Origin: an uncultured Roseobacter sp.
GTDB taxonomy: Bacteria > Pseudomonadota > Alphaproteobacteria > Rhodobacterales > Rhodobacteraceae
DNA: 64,000 nucleotides
Reading direction: 5' to 3'
Assembly (NCBI RefSeq): GCF_947492555.1
Contig: NZ_CANLNE010000003.1
Span: 186,001 to 250,000 of the forward strand
The translations under genes were made by a program, and so were the position numbers. Shown piece by piece: positions 33,582-42,069 of the stretch (the stretch's first letter is position 1; each line of letters begins with the position of its first letter). A model generated the notes under the pieces. It did not search any database. It was not told the origin of the DNA and saw only the letters and a program-made list of their open reading frames with translations.

Positions 33582-35315
33582 TCAGTCCCGCCGGATGATC
33601 CCGGTCACGGCGGCGGCCGCAAGACCTGTGACAATCCATCCCGTGGTTGTCGCGACCCAACGCCACCACCACAGAAACGTTCCCCAAGCCCCGCGCGTGG
33701 CCGATGGCGCCCAGGCATCGGTCTGGCCGAACGCGATGATCGGAATGGCAATGTCCGCACCATAGGCCAGCGCATTGAACGTCTCCCAATCGCGGCCGGG
33801 GGCCGTATCGCGCCACATCTGCTCCGGTGTCTCAGGGTCGGGGGACCATCCCGCCGGGATGACTTCGCCGATCCAGACATGGGCGGGCGCCCCCTCAACA
33901 GCGTGATGCGCAAGCCACCCCGGTGACACCAGAACATGCGCGGAATTCGGGGTGATGCCGCCTGTCTGCCATGCGCGGTCGGCAAAAACGGCGCTGAGGG
34001 CGATCAAGGCAAACAGGATCATCACGCTGCGAAATGGGTGATAACCGTATCCCACCACCGTGCGCGCCAGAAAGGACCACAGGATGACGTGGAAATTGAT
34101 TTGTCGGAGGGCCACGCCGTCCTCGGGTGTCCCGTTGTGAAGCGTGACCTTGCTGAAAAAGCGGTGCCGTAGCAAACGCCGTTCCCGCTCTGCGAGGATA
34201 TCGCGTGCATCGCCGTCCTGCCCCATCTCGCGGTAGGTCTTGGCAAGCTGGGTATAGGGCTGGGGGTAGAACTCATGGCCCCAGGTGCTGCCCTTGGCAA
34301 GCCAGTCGAGCCGATCAGAAAGTCTTAGAAACTTTGCATTCTCCACGCGCGAATAGATGAATCCGTCCAGAATGAGCCTGTCTTTGGGTGGCCAGCTGTG
34401 CGGATCGTCCACCAGGGTGCCCACCTGTGCCGCGTTCAAATCGATCACGCCCTGGCCTGTTCTGACACGGCGAAAGAGGAAACCCTCCGCCACCTGCGCG
34501 CCTTGGGCTTTGAGCGCCGCGTTGAATGTAGCACCGTCGCAGCCAAGCTGCCCGCCGATGGTGGCGCCGCGGACATCGATGGTTGCCTCTGCGGTGATGT
34601 TTCGTAAAAAAATGTCGCCTGTTACCTGCGCGCCCTGGGCGTTGAGGGCGTCACCGGAGGTTGCGTTGAATGTGGCACCGGTGCAGGAAAGCTGCCCGCC
34701 GATGGTGGCGCTGTTGACATAGACGGTTGCCTCTGCGGTGATGTCTCTCAGGAAGACGCTTCCCTTTACTTGCGCGCCTTGAGCTTTGAGGGCATGGCCA
34801 GAGGTCGCGTTGAACGTGGCACCGGTGCAGTCAAGCTGCCCGCCGATGGTGGCGCTGTTGACATCGACGGTTGCCTCGGCGGTGATGTCTCTCAGGTAGA
34901 CGCTCCCCGTCACTTGCACGCCTTGGGCGTTGAGCGCTGGAAACGCGCTGCTGTGCAGACTGAGAAGTTGCAGTTTCGCCTGGAGCGCCTCAATTGGCTC
35001 ATCAAAACGGCACCGGATGAGCCCGGTGACACCCTTTTCTGTTGCGAACCTCAGGTCCAAGGCATCGATGACATGGGCGCCGTAAAGCTCGACGCCCCAA
35101 TCGGCGACCAGATGCGTTTCACAGCCACCAGTGATGAGATAGCGCAGGACATCGGCGCGGATGCGGACCTGTGGGTCCGATGTGCCTTTTGGCGGAACCC
35201 CATCGCCCAGATAACAGGGCTTCCCGGCCAGACAGGCAGCGAGGAGCTGTTTCTCGGCGGGAGTAGGGCCGTCGAGCAGGTCGTCTATGTCGGCGCGGGT
35301 GCGGATGAGGGGCAT
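33582..35315 (-). CDS. Repeat-containing membrane protein with a predicted beta-solenoid
   Basis: About 577 residues from ATG 35315 (an ATG at 35402 is also in frame; neither has a strong ribosome site). A soluble N-terminus is followed by near-identical tandem units (for example ITAEATVDVNSATIGGQL), predicted to stack as a right-handed solenoid. Then comes an amphipathic stretch, and the C-terminus has two membrane helices (VMILFALIALSAVFADRAW and WIVTGLAAAAVTGIIRRD). No enzyme motif is seen. Such proteins are sometimes annotated as membrane-associated oxidoreductases without evidence. The function is unknown. The gene stands alone, divergent from the SulP transporter. Confidence 0.8.
   Translation of the reverse strand: MPLIRTRADIDDLLDGPTPAEKQLLAACLAGKPCYLGDGVPPKGTSDPQVRIRADVLRYLITGGCETHLVADWGVELYGAHVIDALDLRFATEKGVTGLIRCRFDEPIEALQAKLQLLSLHSSAFPALNAQGVQVTGSVYLRDITAEATVDVNSATIGGQLDCTGATFNATSGHALKAQGAQVKGSVFLRDITAEATVYVNSATIGGQLSCTGATFNATSGDALNAQGAQVTGDIFLRNITAEATIDVRGATIGGQLGCDGATFNAALKAQGAQVAEGFLFRRVRTGQGVIDLNAAQVGTLVDDPHSWPPKDRLILDGFIYSRVENAKFLRLSDRLDWLAKGSTWGHEFYPQPYTQLAKTYREMGQDGDARDILAERERRLLRHRFFSKVTLHNGTPEDGVALRQINFHVILWSFLARTVVGYGYHPFRSVMILFALIALSAVFADRAWQTGGITPNSAHVLVSPGWLAHHAVEGAPAHVWIGEVIPAGWSPDPETPEQMWRDTAPGRDWETFNALAYGADIAIPIIAFGQTDAWAPSATRGAWGTFLWWWRWVATTTGWIVTGLAAAAVTGIIRRD
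34515..34934 (-). repeat. Intragenic tandem repeat, 144-base units
   Basis: Three consecutive coding units (34934-34791, 34790-34647, 34646-34515), the first two each 48 codons and the third 44, with a degenerate fourth unit after it. The first two units are identical at 41 of 48 residues. The units are coding and in frame, so length changes by whole units would keep the frame. Confidence 0.88.
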
Positions 35316-35526
35316 GAAAGGCTCAGGTGCTAAAATCGCATTAATTGCGGGCAGAGTAACGTTGCATTGCTGTTTGTGAGGGGCCGACGCGCGGGCGTTC
35401 ATGAAATATTTACCATAACCGCGCAGGCCGGTGGGGTTTCCATTTGGGGCGAAAGCGTCTAGGGAGCGCGCAAATCTACCGGCTCGGCCCGGGTTTTTTC
35501 ACAAGATACGATTTAGGATATTGAGC

Positions 35527-37161
35527 ATGGCGCGAACGACGTTCAGCAGCTTTACAAAGAATTTGGACGTGACCGATCTGCGCTGGATGCCGGAGGACGG
35601 GTTTTCGCCCGCCCGGCTTCGGATCGAGTTGTTGTCGGGTCTGACCGTGGCGCTGGCGCTGGTACCCGAAGCGGTTGCTTTTGCCTTTGTCGCAGGGGTG
35701 CATCCGCTGGTGGGGCTCTATGCGGCGTTTCTGGTGGGCCTGATCACGGCGTTGATTGGCGGTCGTCCGGGCATGATTTCGGGGGCGACCGGGGCGCTGG
35801 CCGTTGTGATGGTGGCGCTGGTGGCTGAACACGGGGTCGAATATCTCTTTGCGACCGTTGTCCTGATGGGGCTTTTGCAGGTCTTTGCGGGCGTGATGCA
35901 GTGGGGCAAGTTTATTCGACTGGTGCCGCATCCGGTGATGCTGGGCTTTGTGAATGGCCTGGCCATTGTTATTTTCCTGGCGCAGATGAGCCAGTTCAAG
36001 GTGCCGGGCACCATGGAGAACACCGGCCACGGCATGGGCGGCGGCGAATGGCTGAGCGGCCAGCCGCTGTTCCTGATGCTGACGCTGGTGGCCGCGACGA
36101 TGGCGATCATCTGGGTCATGCCGCGGATCACGCGAACCATCCCGGCACCGCTGGCGGGCATTGGTATTGTTGCCGCCGTGGTGATCGGTTTCGGGCTGGA
36201 AGTGCCGCGCGTGGGCGATCTGGCCTCCATTCAGGGCGGCTTGCCGAGCCTGCATATTCCGATGGTGCCGCTCAACTGGGAAACCTTCGAGATCATTCTG
36301 CCCTATGCGGTGATCCTGGCAGCCATTGGCCTGATCGAGAGCCTGTTGACGCTGAACCTTGTCGGCGACATGACTAACCAGCGCGGCGGGGCGAGCCAGG
36401 AGTGTATCGCGCAGGGCGTGGCCAATACGGTCACCGGGTTCTTTGGCGGCATGGGCGGCTGCGCGATGATCGGTCAGTCGATGATCAATGTGAAATCCGG
36501 CGGCCGCACGCGGGTGGCCGGCATTGCGGCGGCGATCTTTCTGTTGCTGTTCATCCTTGTGGGCGCACCGATTATCGAGCTTATTCCACTGGCCGCACTG
36601 GTCGGTGTGATGTTCATGGTGGTGATCGGAACCTTTGCCTGGAACAGCCTGACGATCCTGCGCAAGGTGCCCTTTACGGATGCGTTTGTGATCCTGCTTG
36701 TGACTGTGGTCACGGTGATGGAAGACCTCGCGGTTGCCGTCGTCGTGGGCGTGATCGTGAGCGCGCTGGCCTACGCCTGGAACAACGCGCGGCGTATTTA
36801 TGCCACGACACGCGAGTCGCACACGGAAAAAGGCGCCAAGGTTTATGAGATCAATGGGCCGCTGTTCTTTGGGTCATCGGACGGGTTCATGGAGCTTTTT
36901 GACGTGGCGAATGATCCGGATACGGTGATCGTGGACTTTGCCGAGAGCCGCGTGGTCGATCAGTCGGCGTTGCAGGCCATTGAAGCCTTGGCCGCGAAGT
37001 ATGAAGCAGCGGGCAAGACGCTCATGCTGCGTCATTTGAGCCGGGATTGTCACAAGCTTTTGCAGAAGGCTGGACAGTTGATGGTCGACAGCGATGACGA
37101 CCCCGATTACGCGCTGGCGGTGGACTATTCCGTGCGGACCGGGATGTTGGGCGGACACTGA
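35527..37161 (+). CDS. SulP-family anion transporter with STAS domain
   Basis: About 544 residues: a SLC26/SulP transporter core (residues about 25-420, ten or more hydrophobic segments, with ALALVPEAVAFAFVAGVHP near the start and GGMGGCAMIGQSMINVKSGG in the middle) followed by a cytoplasmic STAS domain (about 440-530, with VDQSALQAIEALAAKYEAAG). The family moves sulfate, bicarbonate or other anions; which one cannot be told. ATG at 35527; the ribosome site is weak. Confidence 0.94.
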   Translation: MARTTFSSFTKNLDVTDLRWMPEDGFSPARLRIELLSGLTVALALVPEAVAFAFVAGVHPLVGLYAAFLVGLITALIGGRPGMISGATGALAVVMVALVAEHGVEYLFATVVLMGLLQVFAGVMQWGKFIRLVPHPVMLGFVNGLAIVIFLAQMSQFKVPGTMENTGHGMGGGEWLSGQPLFLMLTLVAATMAIIWVMPRITRTIPAPLAGIGIVAAVVIGFGLEVPRVGDLASIQGGLPSLHIPMVPLNWETFEIILPYAVILAAIGLIESLLTLNLVGDMTNQRGGASQECIAQGVANTVTGFFGGMGGCAMIGQSMINVKSGGRTRVAGIAAAIFLLLFILVGAPIIELIPLAALVGVMFMVVIGTFAWNSLTILRKVPFTDAFVILLVTVVTVMEDLAVAVVVGVIVSALAYAWNNARRIYATTRESHTEKGAKVYEINGPLFFGSSDGFMELFDVANDPDTVIVDFAESRVVDQSALQAIEALAAKYEAAGKTLMLRHLSRDCHKLLQKAGQLMVDSDDDPDYALAVDYSVRTGMLGGH

Positions 37162-37291
37162 CGCTGGACGGCGCTGTTGGCCTGCGGCCAAGGCGCCCCG
37201 CCCACCGTCCCGTTTGGGCATTGTTTGGCAGACCGCAGGTTTGCTTTGCATGCCCACTTGTCTGCGTCGTCGCTCCTGCGGAGTGACGGGG

Positions 37292-38119
37292 TCAGTAGAT
37301 TTTGAAGCTTGCCACGAAGGGCAGATGGTCGGAGACGCTTTTGCGGAAGGCTTCGCGCCCCAAGTTCATGGTCCAGTGCATCGGGAAAAGCCGCAAACTT
37401 CCTTTGATGTAATCCGTGGAGAAATTTCGGCTGACGGCAAATCCGTCCAGCAGGTTGGCGCGGCCTTTTTCGAGAATATGTGAGAACCGATCCTGCAGAT
37501 CCCAGGAGGACACGAAGTCCATCACATCATCCCCGCCGAGGAAGTGGAAGTTCGACACGTCCTGCCCGGGGATCATGTTGAAATCCCCCATCAGGAAGAT
37601 GGCGCGGCGCTTCAACCCCGGCGTCTGGTGGATCTGCGAGATGTAGTCACCGATCACCTTGCATTGGCTGTCGCGCATCTTCTGCTGCGGCTTGTTGCGT
37701 CCGGATTTCAGATGCACGCCGATGACGATGGCCTTGAGTTTGGCGATCTTGACGTCGACGGCAAAGGCCTGACGCCCGCCTGTATAATCGCCTTCCGAGC
37801 CTTCAATGAAACGTGGCTTGGTTACCTCTATGCCCGGCTTGTGCAGAAACCCGATGTGAATATTGCCGCTCTTCTGTGGCAGGAGGGTGTGGTTGTACTC
37901 GACGCCGTAGGTTTTCAGTTTTTGCACCAGCGTTTCGATGTAGTTAGCCGGTGATACCTCCACCAGCGTGACAAACTCCGCATCCAGCAAGGCCAGACCT
38001 TCTGCCTGTTTCTCAGCCTTCTTGGAACGCGCGGAGATCCCCACGGGACGCCCCGGCAAAGAGTAACCGGCTAGGTTCCAGACGGCTGCGCGAATAATCG
38101 AATGATTGAAATTGGTCAT
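37292..38119 (-). CDS. Endonuclease/exonuclease/phosphatase-fold protein
   Basis: About 275 residues. The N-terminal AAVWNLAGYSLPG, then VTLVEVSPANYIETL, VIGVHLKSGRNKPQQKMRDS, LMGDFNMIPG and SDHLPFVASF are the ordered motifs of the EEP superfamily, including the catalytic aspartate/asparagine and final histidine. It may cut nucleic acid or remove phosphates; the substrate is unknown. It has no signal peptide. ATG at 38119 with GAGAGG upstream. Confidence 0.88.
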   Translation of the reverse strand: MTNFNHSIIRAAVWNLAGYSLPGRPVGISARSKKAEKQAEGLALLDAEFVTLVEVSPANYIETLVQKLKTYGVEYNHTLLPQKSGNIHIGFLHKPGIEVTKPRFIEGSEGDYTGGRQAFAVDVKIAKLKAIVIGVHLKSGRNKPQQKMRDSQCKVIGDYISQIHQTPGLKRRAIFLMGDFNMIPGQDVSNFHFLGGDDVMDFVSSWDLQDRFSHILEKGRANLLDGFAVSRNFSTDYIKGSLRLFPMHWTMNLGREAFRKSVSDHLPFVASFKIY

Positions 38120-38227
38120 GATACCTCTCACTTCTTGCACCGGCGGTCGAAGGACAGGCCGCCATGCATCCATGGGTTGCACCATAGCACAAGAGTGAGA
38201 GGGCGTGATTATTGCCGTGCGTGGCGC

Positions 38228-38833
38228 CTACATGCCGGGGCGCACCAGCTCAAAAAGCTCCGTCACGCGGGCGTAGTCGTGATAGCCCAGACGGCTGAGC
38301 GGCTGGAAACTGGTGACGTCGAAACGCCCGTCCACGATGGTGTCGTTACGGATATGAACGCCCACCACCTCACCAAAAACCACAAAGTTGGTCTCACCCT
38401 CGACCTTGATGATCTGGGTCATCCTGCATTCGAGCGCGGCAGGCGCACCGGTCACGCGGGCGCAGTCGATCTCGGTGCATTCCGTCGGGGTGATGCCCGC
38501 CGCGTCGAACTCATCCTGATCCTTTGCCAGCGGGGCGGAGGAGGCGTTCATCACATCGCGCATCCCGTATTCGACGATGTTCACGCAGAAGGTGCCGGTT
38601 TCGCGGATATTCGCCACGGAATCCTTGGTGTCGCCCCGGTCGGGTTTGCTGCTGGTGGAGGCGAACATCACCTGGGGCGGCACATAGGCCACGGCGTTGA
38701 AAAAGGAGTAGGGGGCCAGGTTGTTGCGCCCCTGCACATCGCGCGTTGATATCCAGCCAATGGGGCGCGGGCTGACGATGGCGTTGAAGGGGTTATGCGG
38801 CAGACCATGGCCATCGGCGGGGCGGTAGAACAT
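38228..38833 (-). CDS. Flavin reductase family protein (FMN-binding split barrel)
   Basis: 201 residues with the family signature SPRPIGWISTRD and the flavin-contacting FFNAVAYVPPQVMFAS and TGTFCVNIVEY-like segments (seen as ETGTFCVNIVEYGMRD). It should bind FMN and use NAD(P)H, perhaps supplying reduced flavin to a monooxygenase. It stands alone, with the convergent EEP gene beyond. Confidence 0.92.
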   Translation of the reverse strand: MFYRPADGHGLPHNPFNAIVSPRPIGWISTRDVQGRNNLAPYSFFNAVAYVPPQVMFASTSSKPDRGDTKDSVANIRETGTFCVNIVEYGMRDVMNASSAPLAKDQDEFDAAGITPTECTEIDCARVTGAPAALECRMTQIIKVEGETNFVVFGEVVGVHIRNDTIVDGRFDVTSFQPLSRLGYHDYARVTELFELVRPGM

Positions 38834-38919
38834 CGGAAACTCCTGATCGTTTGCAGCCGGTGTAACGCATGTGCTACGGGCGGGCTACCTGAAACCCAAG
38901 CCGGGGCAACGCGCCTGCA

Positions 38920-39426
38920 GTGTACGAACTGAAAGTAGAAACCGCGCAGGATGTGCATGAGGTCGAAGCGCTTTTCGATCTGTGTTTTGCGCCCGGACGC
39001 GAGGCGCTGTCGTCCTACCGGTTGCGCGATGACGTGGCCCCTGTGGCAAGCCTCAACCAGGTTGCGCGGGATGTGGATGGCATCCTGGCAGGCGCAATCC
39101 GCTACTGGCCCGTTCTGGCCGGAGGGGCGGTGTCTCTTTTGCTGGGTCCGATCGCTGTCCACCCCACGCGGCAGGGGGAAGGGTTGGCCGGTGAACTGAT
39201 CCGCAGCTCTCTGGCGCTTGCGACGCGTGACGGGTGGGCGCGGGTGATGTTGGTCGGCGACGCGCCTTATTACGCGCGGTTCGGCTTTGAAAAGCTGAGC
39301 GGTGTTGTCATGCCGCCTCCCACCAACCCGGACCGTGTGTTGGGGCAGGCGTTGGCGCCCGGTGCGTGGACGGGCATCGCCGGAACGGTCCAGCGGTACC
39401 CGTCCGACGGTTTGGGGCCCGATTGA
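38920..39426 (+). CDS. GNAT-family N-acetyltransferase
   Basis: 168 residues. The cofactor-binding motif is IAVHPTRQGEGLAGELIRSS, followed by GWARVMLVGDAPYYARFGFE, typical of the YhbS-like N-acetyltransferases (COG3153). The substrate is unknown. A GTG start (38920) gives the expected N-terminus MYELKVETAQDV. The gene is divergent from the flavin reductase. Confidence 0.9.
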   Translation: MYELKVETAQDVHEVEALFDLCFAPGREALSSYRLRDDVAPVASLNQVARDVDGILAGAIRYWPVLAGGAVSLLLGPIAVHPTRQGEGLAGELIRSSLALATRDGWARVMLVGDAPYYARFGFEKLSGVVMPPPTNPDRVLGQALAPGAWTGIAGTVQRYPSDGLGPD

Positions 39427-39468
39427 AAACGGCACATCTCTCCCCATTTGTGAAAGAGGAGAGATTTT

Positions 39469-40230
39469 ATGGATGATATTTCACAGATCGTACCGGTGGA
39501 TGTGGACGTGCAGTTGGATGCGCTGGCGCGGCGCTACAAACGCGCCAGTGGCGGGGCGGTCGATCTCCTGAACATCATCGGCGGACGGGCTGAAGGATTG
39601 TTGGACCGATTGCCCACCGCCGCCCAATCCGGACTTCAGGAGGCGACGCGCCGGGCGCTGGAGCAGGCCATGAAGGTGGCGCACAGCAGCCGCGATGTGG
39701 TGCCGGATCAGAAAGGCTGGCTCAACACCGTGGTGGGCACGGCCATGGGTGCCGCCGGCGGGGTCGGGGGGCTGCCCACGGCGCTCGCAGAACTGCCTGT
39801 GACCACAACCCTTCTGTTGCGGATCATTCAGGGCGTCGCCGTCGAACACGGGTTCGATCCGTCGTCGGAAAGCGTGCAATTCGACTGCATCGAGGTGTTT
39901 GCCGCTGCCGGACCCTTGGCGGACGATGACGGCGCCGATCTTGGGTTTCTTTCTGCGCGGGTGACGCTGACCGGTCCTGCATTGCAGAGCATCATAACGC
40001 GTGTGGCGCCAAGGCTGGCCACGGTTCTGGGCCAGAAGCTGGCCGCGCAGACCGTGCCCGTATTGGGGGCGGTGGCCGGGGCCGCGACAAATTACGCCTA
40101 TACGACCTACTATCAGGAAATGGCCCATGTTCATTTCGGTCTGCGAAAACTGTCGATAGACGCGGATGTGCCCATTGAGGAATTGGTGGCCAGATTGCGC
40201 GTGCGCATGGCCGCGCGGGATTTGCGCTGA
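39469..40230 (+). CDS. EcsC-family protein
   Basis: 253 residues, with the EcsC signature around GAAGGVGGLPTALAELPVTT and TLLLRIIQGVAVEHGFDPSS. The hydrophobic patches suggest peripheral or membrane association. EcsC proteins take their name from a gene next to an ABC transporter in Bacillus, but their action is unknown. It follows the GNAT gene by about 40 bases; a GAGGAGA ribosome site precedes the ATG. Confidence 0.88.
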   Translation: MDDISQIVPVDVDVQLDALARRYKRASGGAVDLLNIIGGRAEGLLDRLPTAAQSGLQEATRRALEQAMKVAHSSRDVVPDQKGWLNTVVGTAMGAAGGVGGLPTALAELPVTTTLLLRIIQGVAVEHGFDPSSESVQFDCIEVFAAAGPLADDDGADLGFLSARVTLTGPALQSIITRVAPRLATVLGQKLAAQTVPVLGAVAGAATNYAYTTYYQEMAHVHFGLRKLSIDADVPIEELVARLRVRMAARDLR

Positions 40231-40368
40231 TTCAAGATTGTCACAGGGCCCGATCTGTTTTGCCACGCAGGCCTTGATTTGTTGGCAAACCGCTCATCCT
40301 CGGGCATATTTGAAGATGTTCAGCGACGCATTGAGCGCCGGTTTTTCCAAAGTTCTTGTGATCTCACT

Positions 40369-40839
40369 ATGATAAAACAACTGCCAATATCGCTGTCGGG
40401 CGCAGGCAAGCGGGACGTGCGGACGCAGTTTGCAGCATTGTGCTACCGGGTTCAGAAAGGCAAGATTCGCGTGCTTATGATCACCTCGCGCGGCTCGAAA
40501 CGCTGGATTGTGCCTAAGGGGTGGCCCATGGATGGTCTCACCCCCGCAGGTTCCGCCGTGCAGGAGGCCTGGGAAGAGGCCGGGGTCCGCGGGACATCCG
40601 ACGGGCGCTGCCTGGGCATCTTTTCCTACAGCAAGGATGCGGAGGATCTGGGCGCGCTGCCCTGCCTGGCCATGGTCTATGCCGTGGAGGTCGAAACGCT
40701 GGCCGATGACTACCCCGAGGCTGGCCAGCGGGAGCGCGCGTGGATGTCGCGTAAGAAAGCGGCGCGCCTTGTGGACGAACCCGAACTAGCGCGCATTCTG
40801 CGCGACTTCGATCCACGTGCCTCGGCCGGATCTCCTTGA
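40369..40839 (+). CDS. Nudix hydrolase
   Basis: About 156 residues. The Nudix box is present as GWPMDGLTPAGSAVQEAWEE, then AGV; the family glutamate at position 7 is leucine and the usual arginine before the first catalytic glutamate is glutamine, while the EEAG core is intact. RWIVPKGWPM upstream is typical of the diphosphoinositol/diadenosine polyphosphate-type branch. It should split a nucleoside diphosphate-linked compound. ATG at 40369. Confidence 0.9.
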   Translation: MIKQLPISLSGAGKRDVRTQFAALCYRVQKGKIRVLMITSRGSKRWIVPKGWPMDGLTPAGSAVQEAWEEAGVRGTSDGRCLGIFSYSKDAEDLGALPCLAMVYAVEVETLADDYPEAGQRERAWMSRKKAARLVDEPELARILRDFDPRASAGSP

Positions 40840-40903
40840 CGACAGGTGGTCTCTGCCCCATGTCATAAAGACTTGGTAACGGCTTTGGAGTATTCTGCGG
40901 GCC

Positions 40904-41329
40904 ATGATTCAATATGCGCTGAAATGTGATCAGGGGCATGATTTCGACAGCTGGTTTCAGTCGGCGTCGGCCTTTGACAAGCTGCAGGCGGCAGGACATG
41001 TGGCCTGCGCCGTGTGCGGATCGGAGACCGTAGACAAGGCGGTGATGGCCCCGCGTGTTGCCCTCTCGGCAGAGGATGCACCAGAAAAGCCTTTGCGCAC
41101 GTCAAAGACGGAGCAGGAAAAGGCGCTGACCGAACTGCGACGCCATGTCGAAGATAACGCGGACTACGTCGGGCCGCGTTTTGCGGAAGAGGCGCGGTCG
41201 ATGTACCTGGGCGCCACGCCGGAACGGGCGATCTACGGCGAGGCGAACGGCGCCGAGGCCAAGAAGCTGATAGAGGACGGTATCCCGGTGGCACCGCTGC
41301 CGTTTTTGCCCAACCGAAAGGCCAATTGA
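40904..41329 (+). CDS. DUF1178 protein with a zinc-ribbon-like N-terminus
   Basis: 141 residues. The N-terminal motif MIQYALKCDQGHDFDSWFQS and a second cysteine pair ACAVCGSETVDK suggest a four-ligand zinc ribbon (Cys8, His12, Cys and Cys). The rest is rich in charged helices. It is a common small alphaproteobacterial protein of unknown function, seen next to Nudix or SDR genes. Ends four bases before the SDR gene. Confidence 0.88.
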   Translation: MIQYALKCDQGHDFDSWFQSASAFDKLQAAGHVACAVCGSETVDKAVMAPRVALSAEDAPEKPLRTSKTEQEKALTELRRHVEDNADYVGPRFAEEARSMYLGATPERAIYGEANGAEAKKLIEDGIPVAPLPFLPNRKAN

Positions 41330-41333
41330 AATC

Positions 41334-41972
41334 ATGACCATTGTCATCACCGGTGCGAACCGCGGGATCGGCGCGGGGCTGGCTGCCGCCTATCGCAAGC
41401 GCGGTGAGCAGGTGATCGGCACCGCGCGGGACGGAGACCACCCGCTGGAGGTCACTGACCCGGCAAGCCATGCTGCCCTTGCCGCCCGTCTGGACGGGCA
41501 GGCGGTCGACCTATTGGTCTGTAACGCCGGTGTCTATCTGGACAAGGGGCAGATGCTGGAGGATGGCTACCCGCTCGAGCAATGGGCCCAGACCTTTGCC
41601 GTCAACGTAACCGGTGTCTTTCTGACGGTACAGTCGCTGCTGCCAAATCTGCGTCTGTCAAAGGCGGGGCGGATCGCGATTATCTCGTCGCAAATGGCAT
41701 CGTCAGAGCGTGCTCCGGGCGGCAGCTACATCTACAGGTCCTCCAAGGCTGCGGCCCTGAACATCGGGCGCAATCTGGCCAGTGACCTGATGCCCGAAGG
41801 GATTGCGGTGGGTATCTATCACCCGGGCTGGGTGCAGACCGACATGGGCACATCTGCAGCGGAAATCACCGTAGACGAAGCCGTGAACGGCTTGGTTGCC
41901 CGTTTCGATGCGCTTGACGTGACCCGCACCGGTGTCTTTGAAACCTGGGATGGCCGTCCCCACGCCTTCTGA
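41334..41972 (+). CDS. Short-chain dehydrogenase/reductase
   Basis: 212 residues. The cofactor motif TGANRGIGAGLAAAYR (TGxxxGxG), LLVCNAGVYL (NAG), the catalytic serine in IAIISSQMASS and the YxxxK motif in YRSSKAAALN are all present. Short for the family, but complete. The substrate is unknown. The start lies four bases after DUF1178, suggesting a shared transcript. Confidence 0.92.
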   Translation: MTIVITGANRGIGAGLAAAYRKRGEQVIGTARDGDHPLEVTDPASHAALAARLDGQAVDLLVCNAGVYLDKGQMLEDGYPLEQWAQTFAVNVTGVFLTVQSLLPNLRLSKAGRIAIISSQMASSERAPGGSYIYRSSKAAALNIGRNLASDLMPEGIAVGIYHPGWVQTDMGTSAAEITVDEAVNGLVARFDALDVTRTGVFETWDGRPHAF

Positions 41973-42069
41973 AATCCCGCGACACGATTGCTGGCAATAA
42001 GCCCCTGAACGGCTTGTGGTTCCCTGCGCCACAGCGTAAACCCGCCGCGATTAATGCAAGGGGCGCATC

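Noticed and set aside
34515-34934. Direct repeats that might suggest a CRISPR array
   Set aside because: The units are 144 bases, contiguous without spacers, and in frame in a coding sequence.
35476-36822. Long minus-strand open frame opposite the SulP gene
   Set aside because: It is a shadow of the SulP coding sequence, rich in His/Arg/Gln with no domain pattern.
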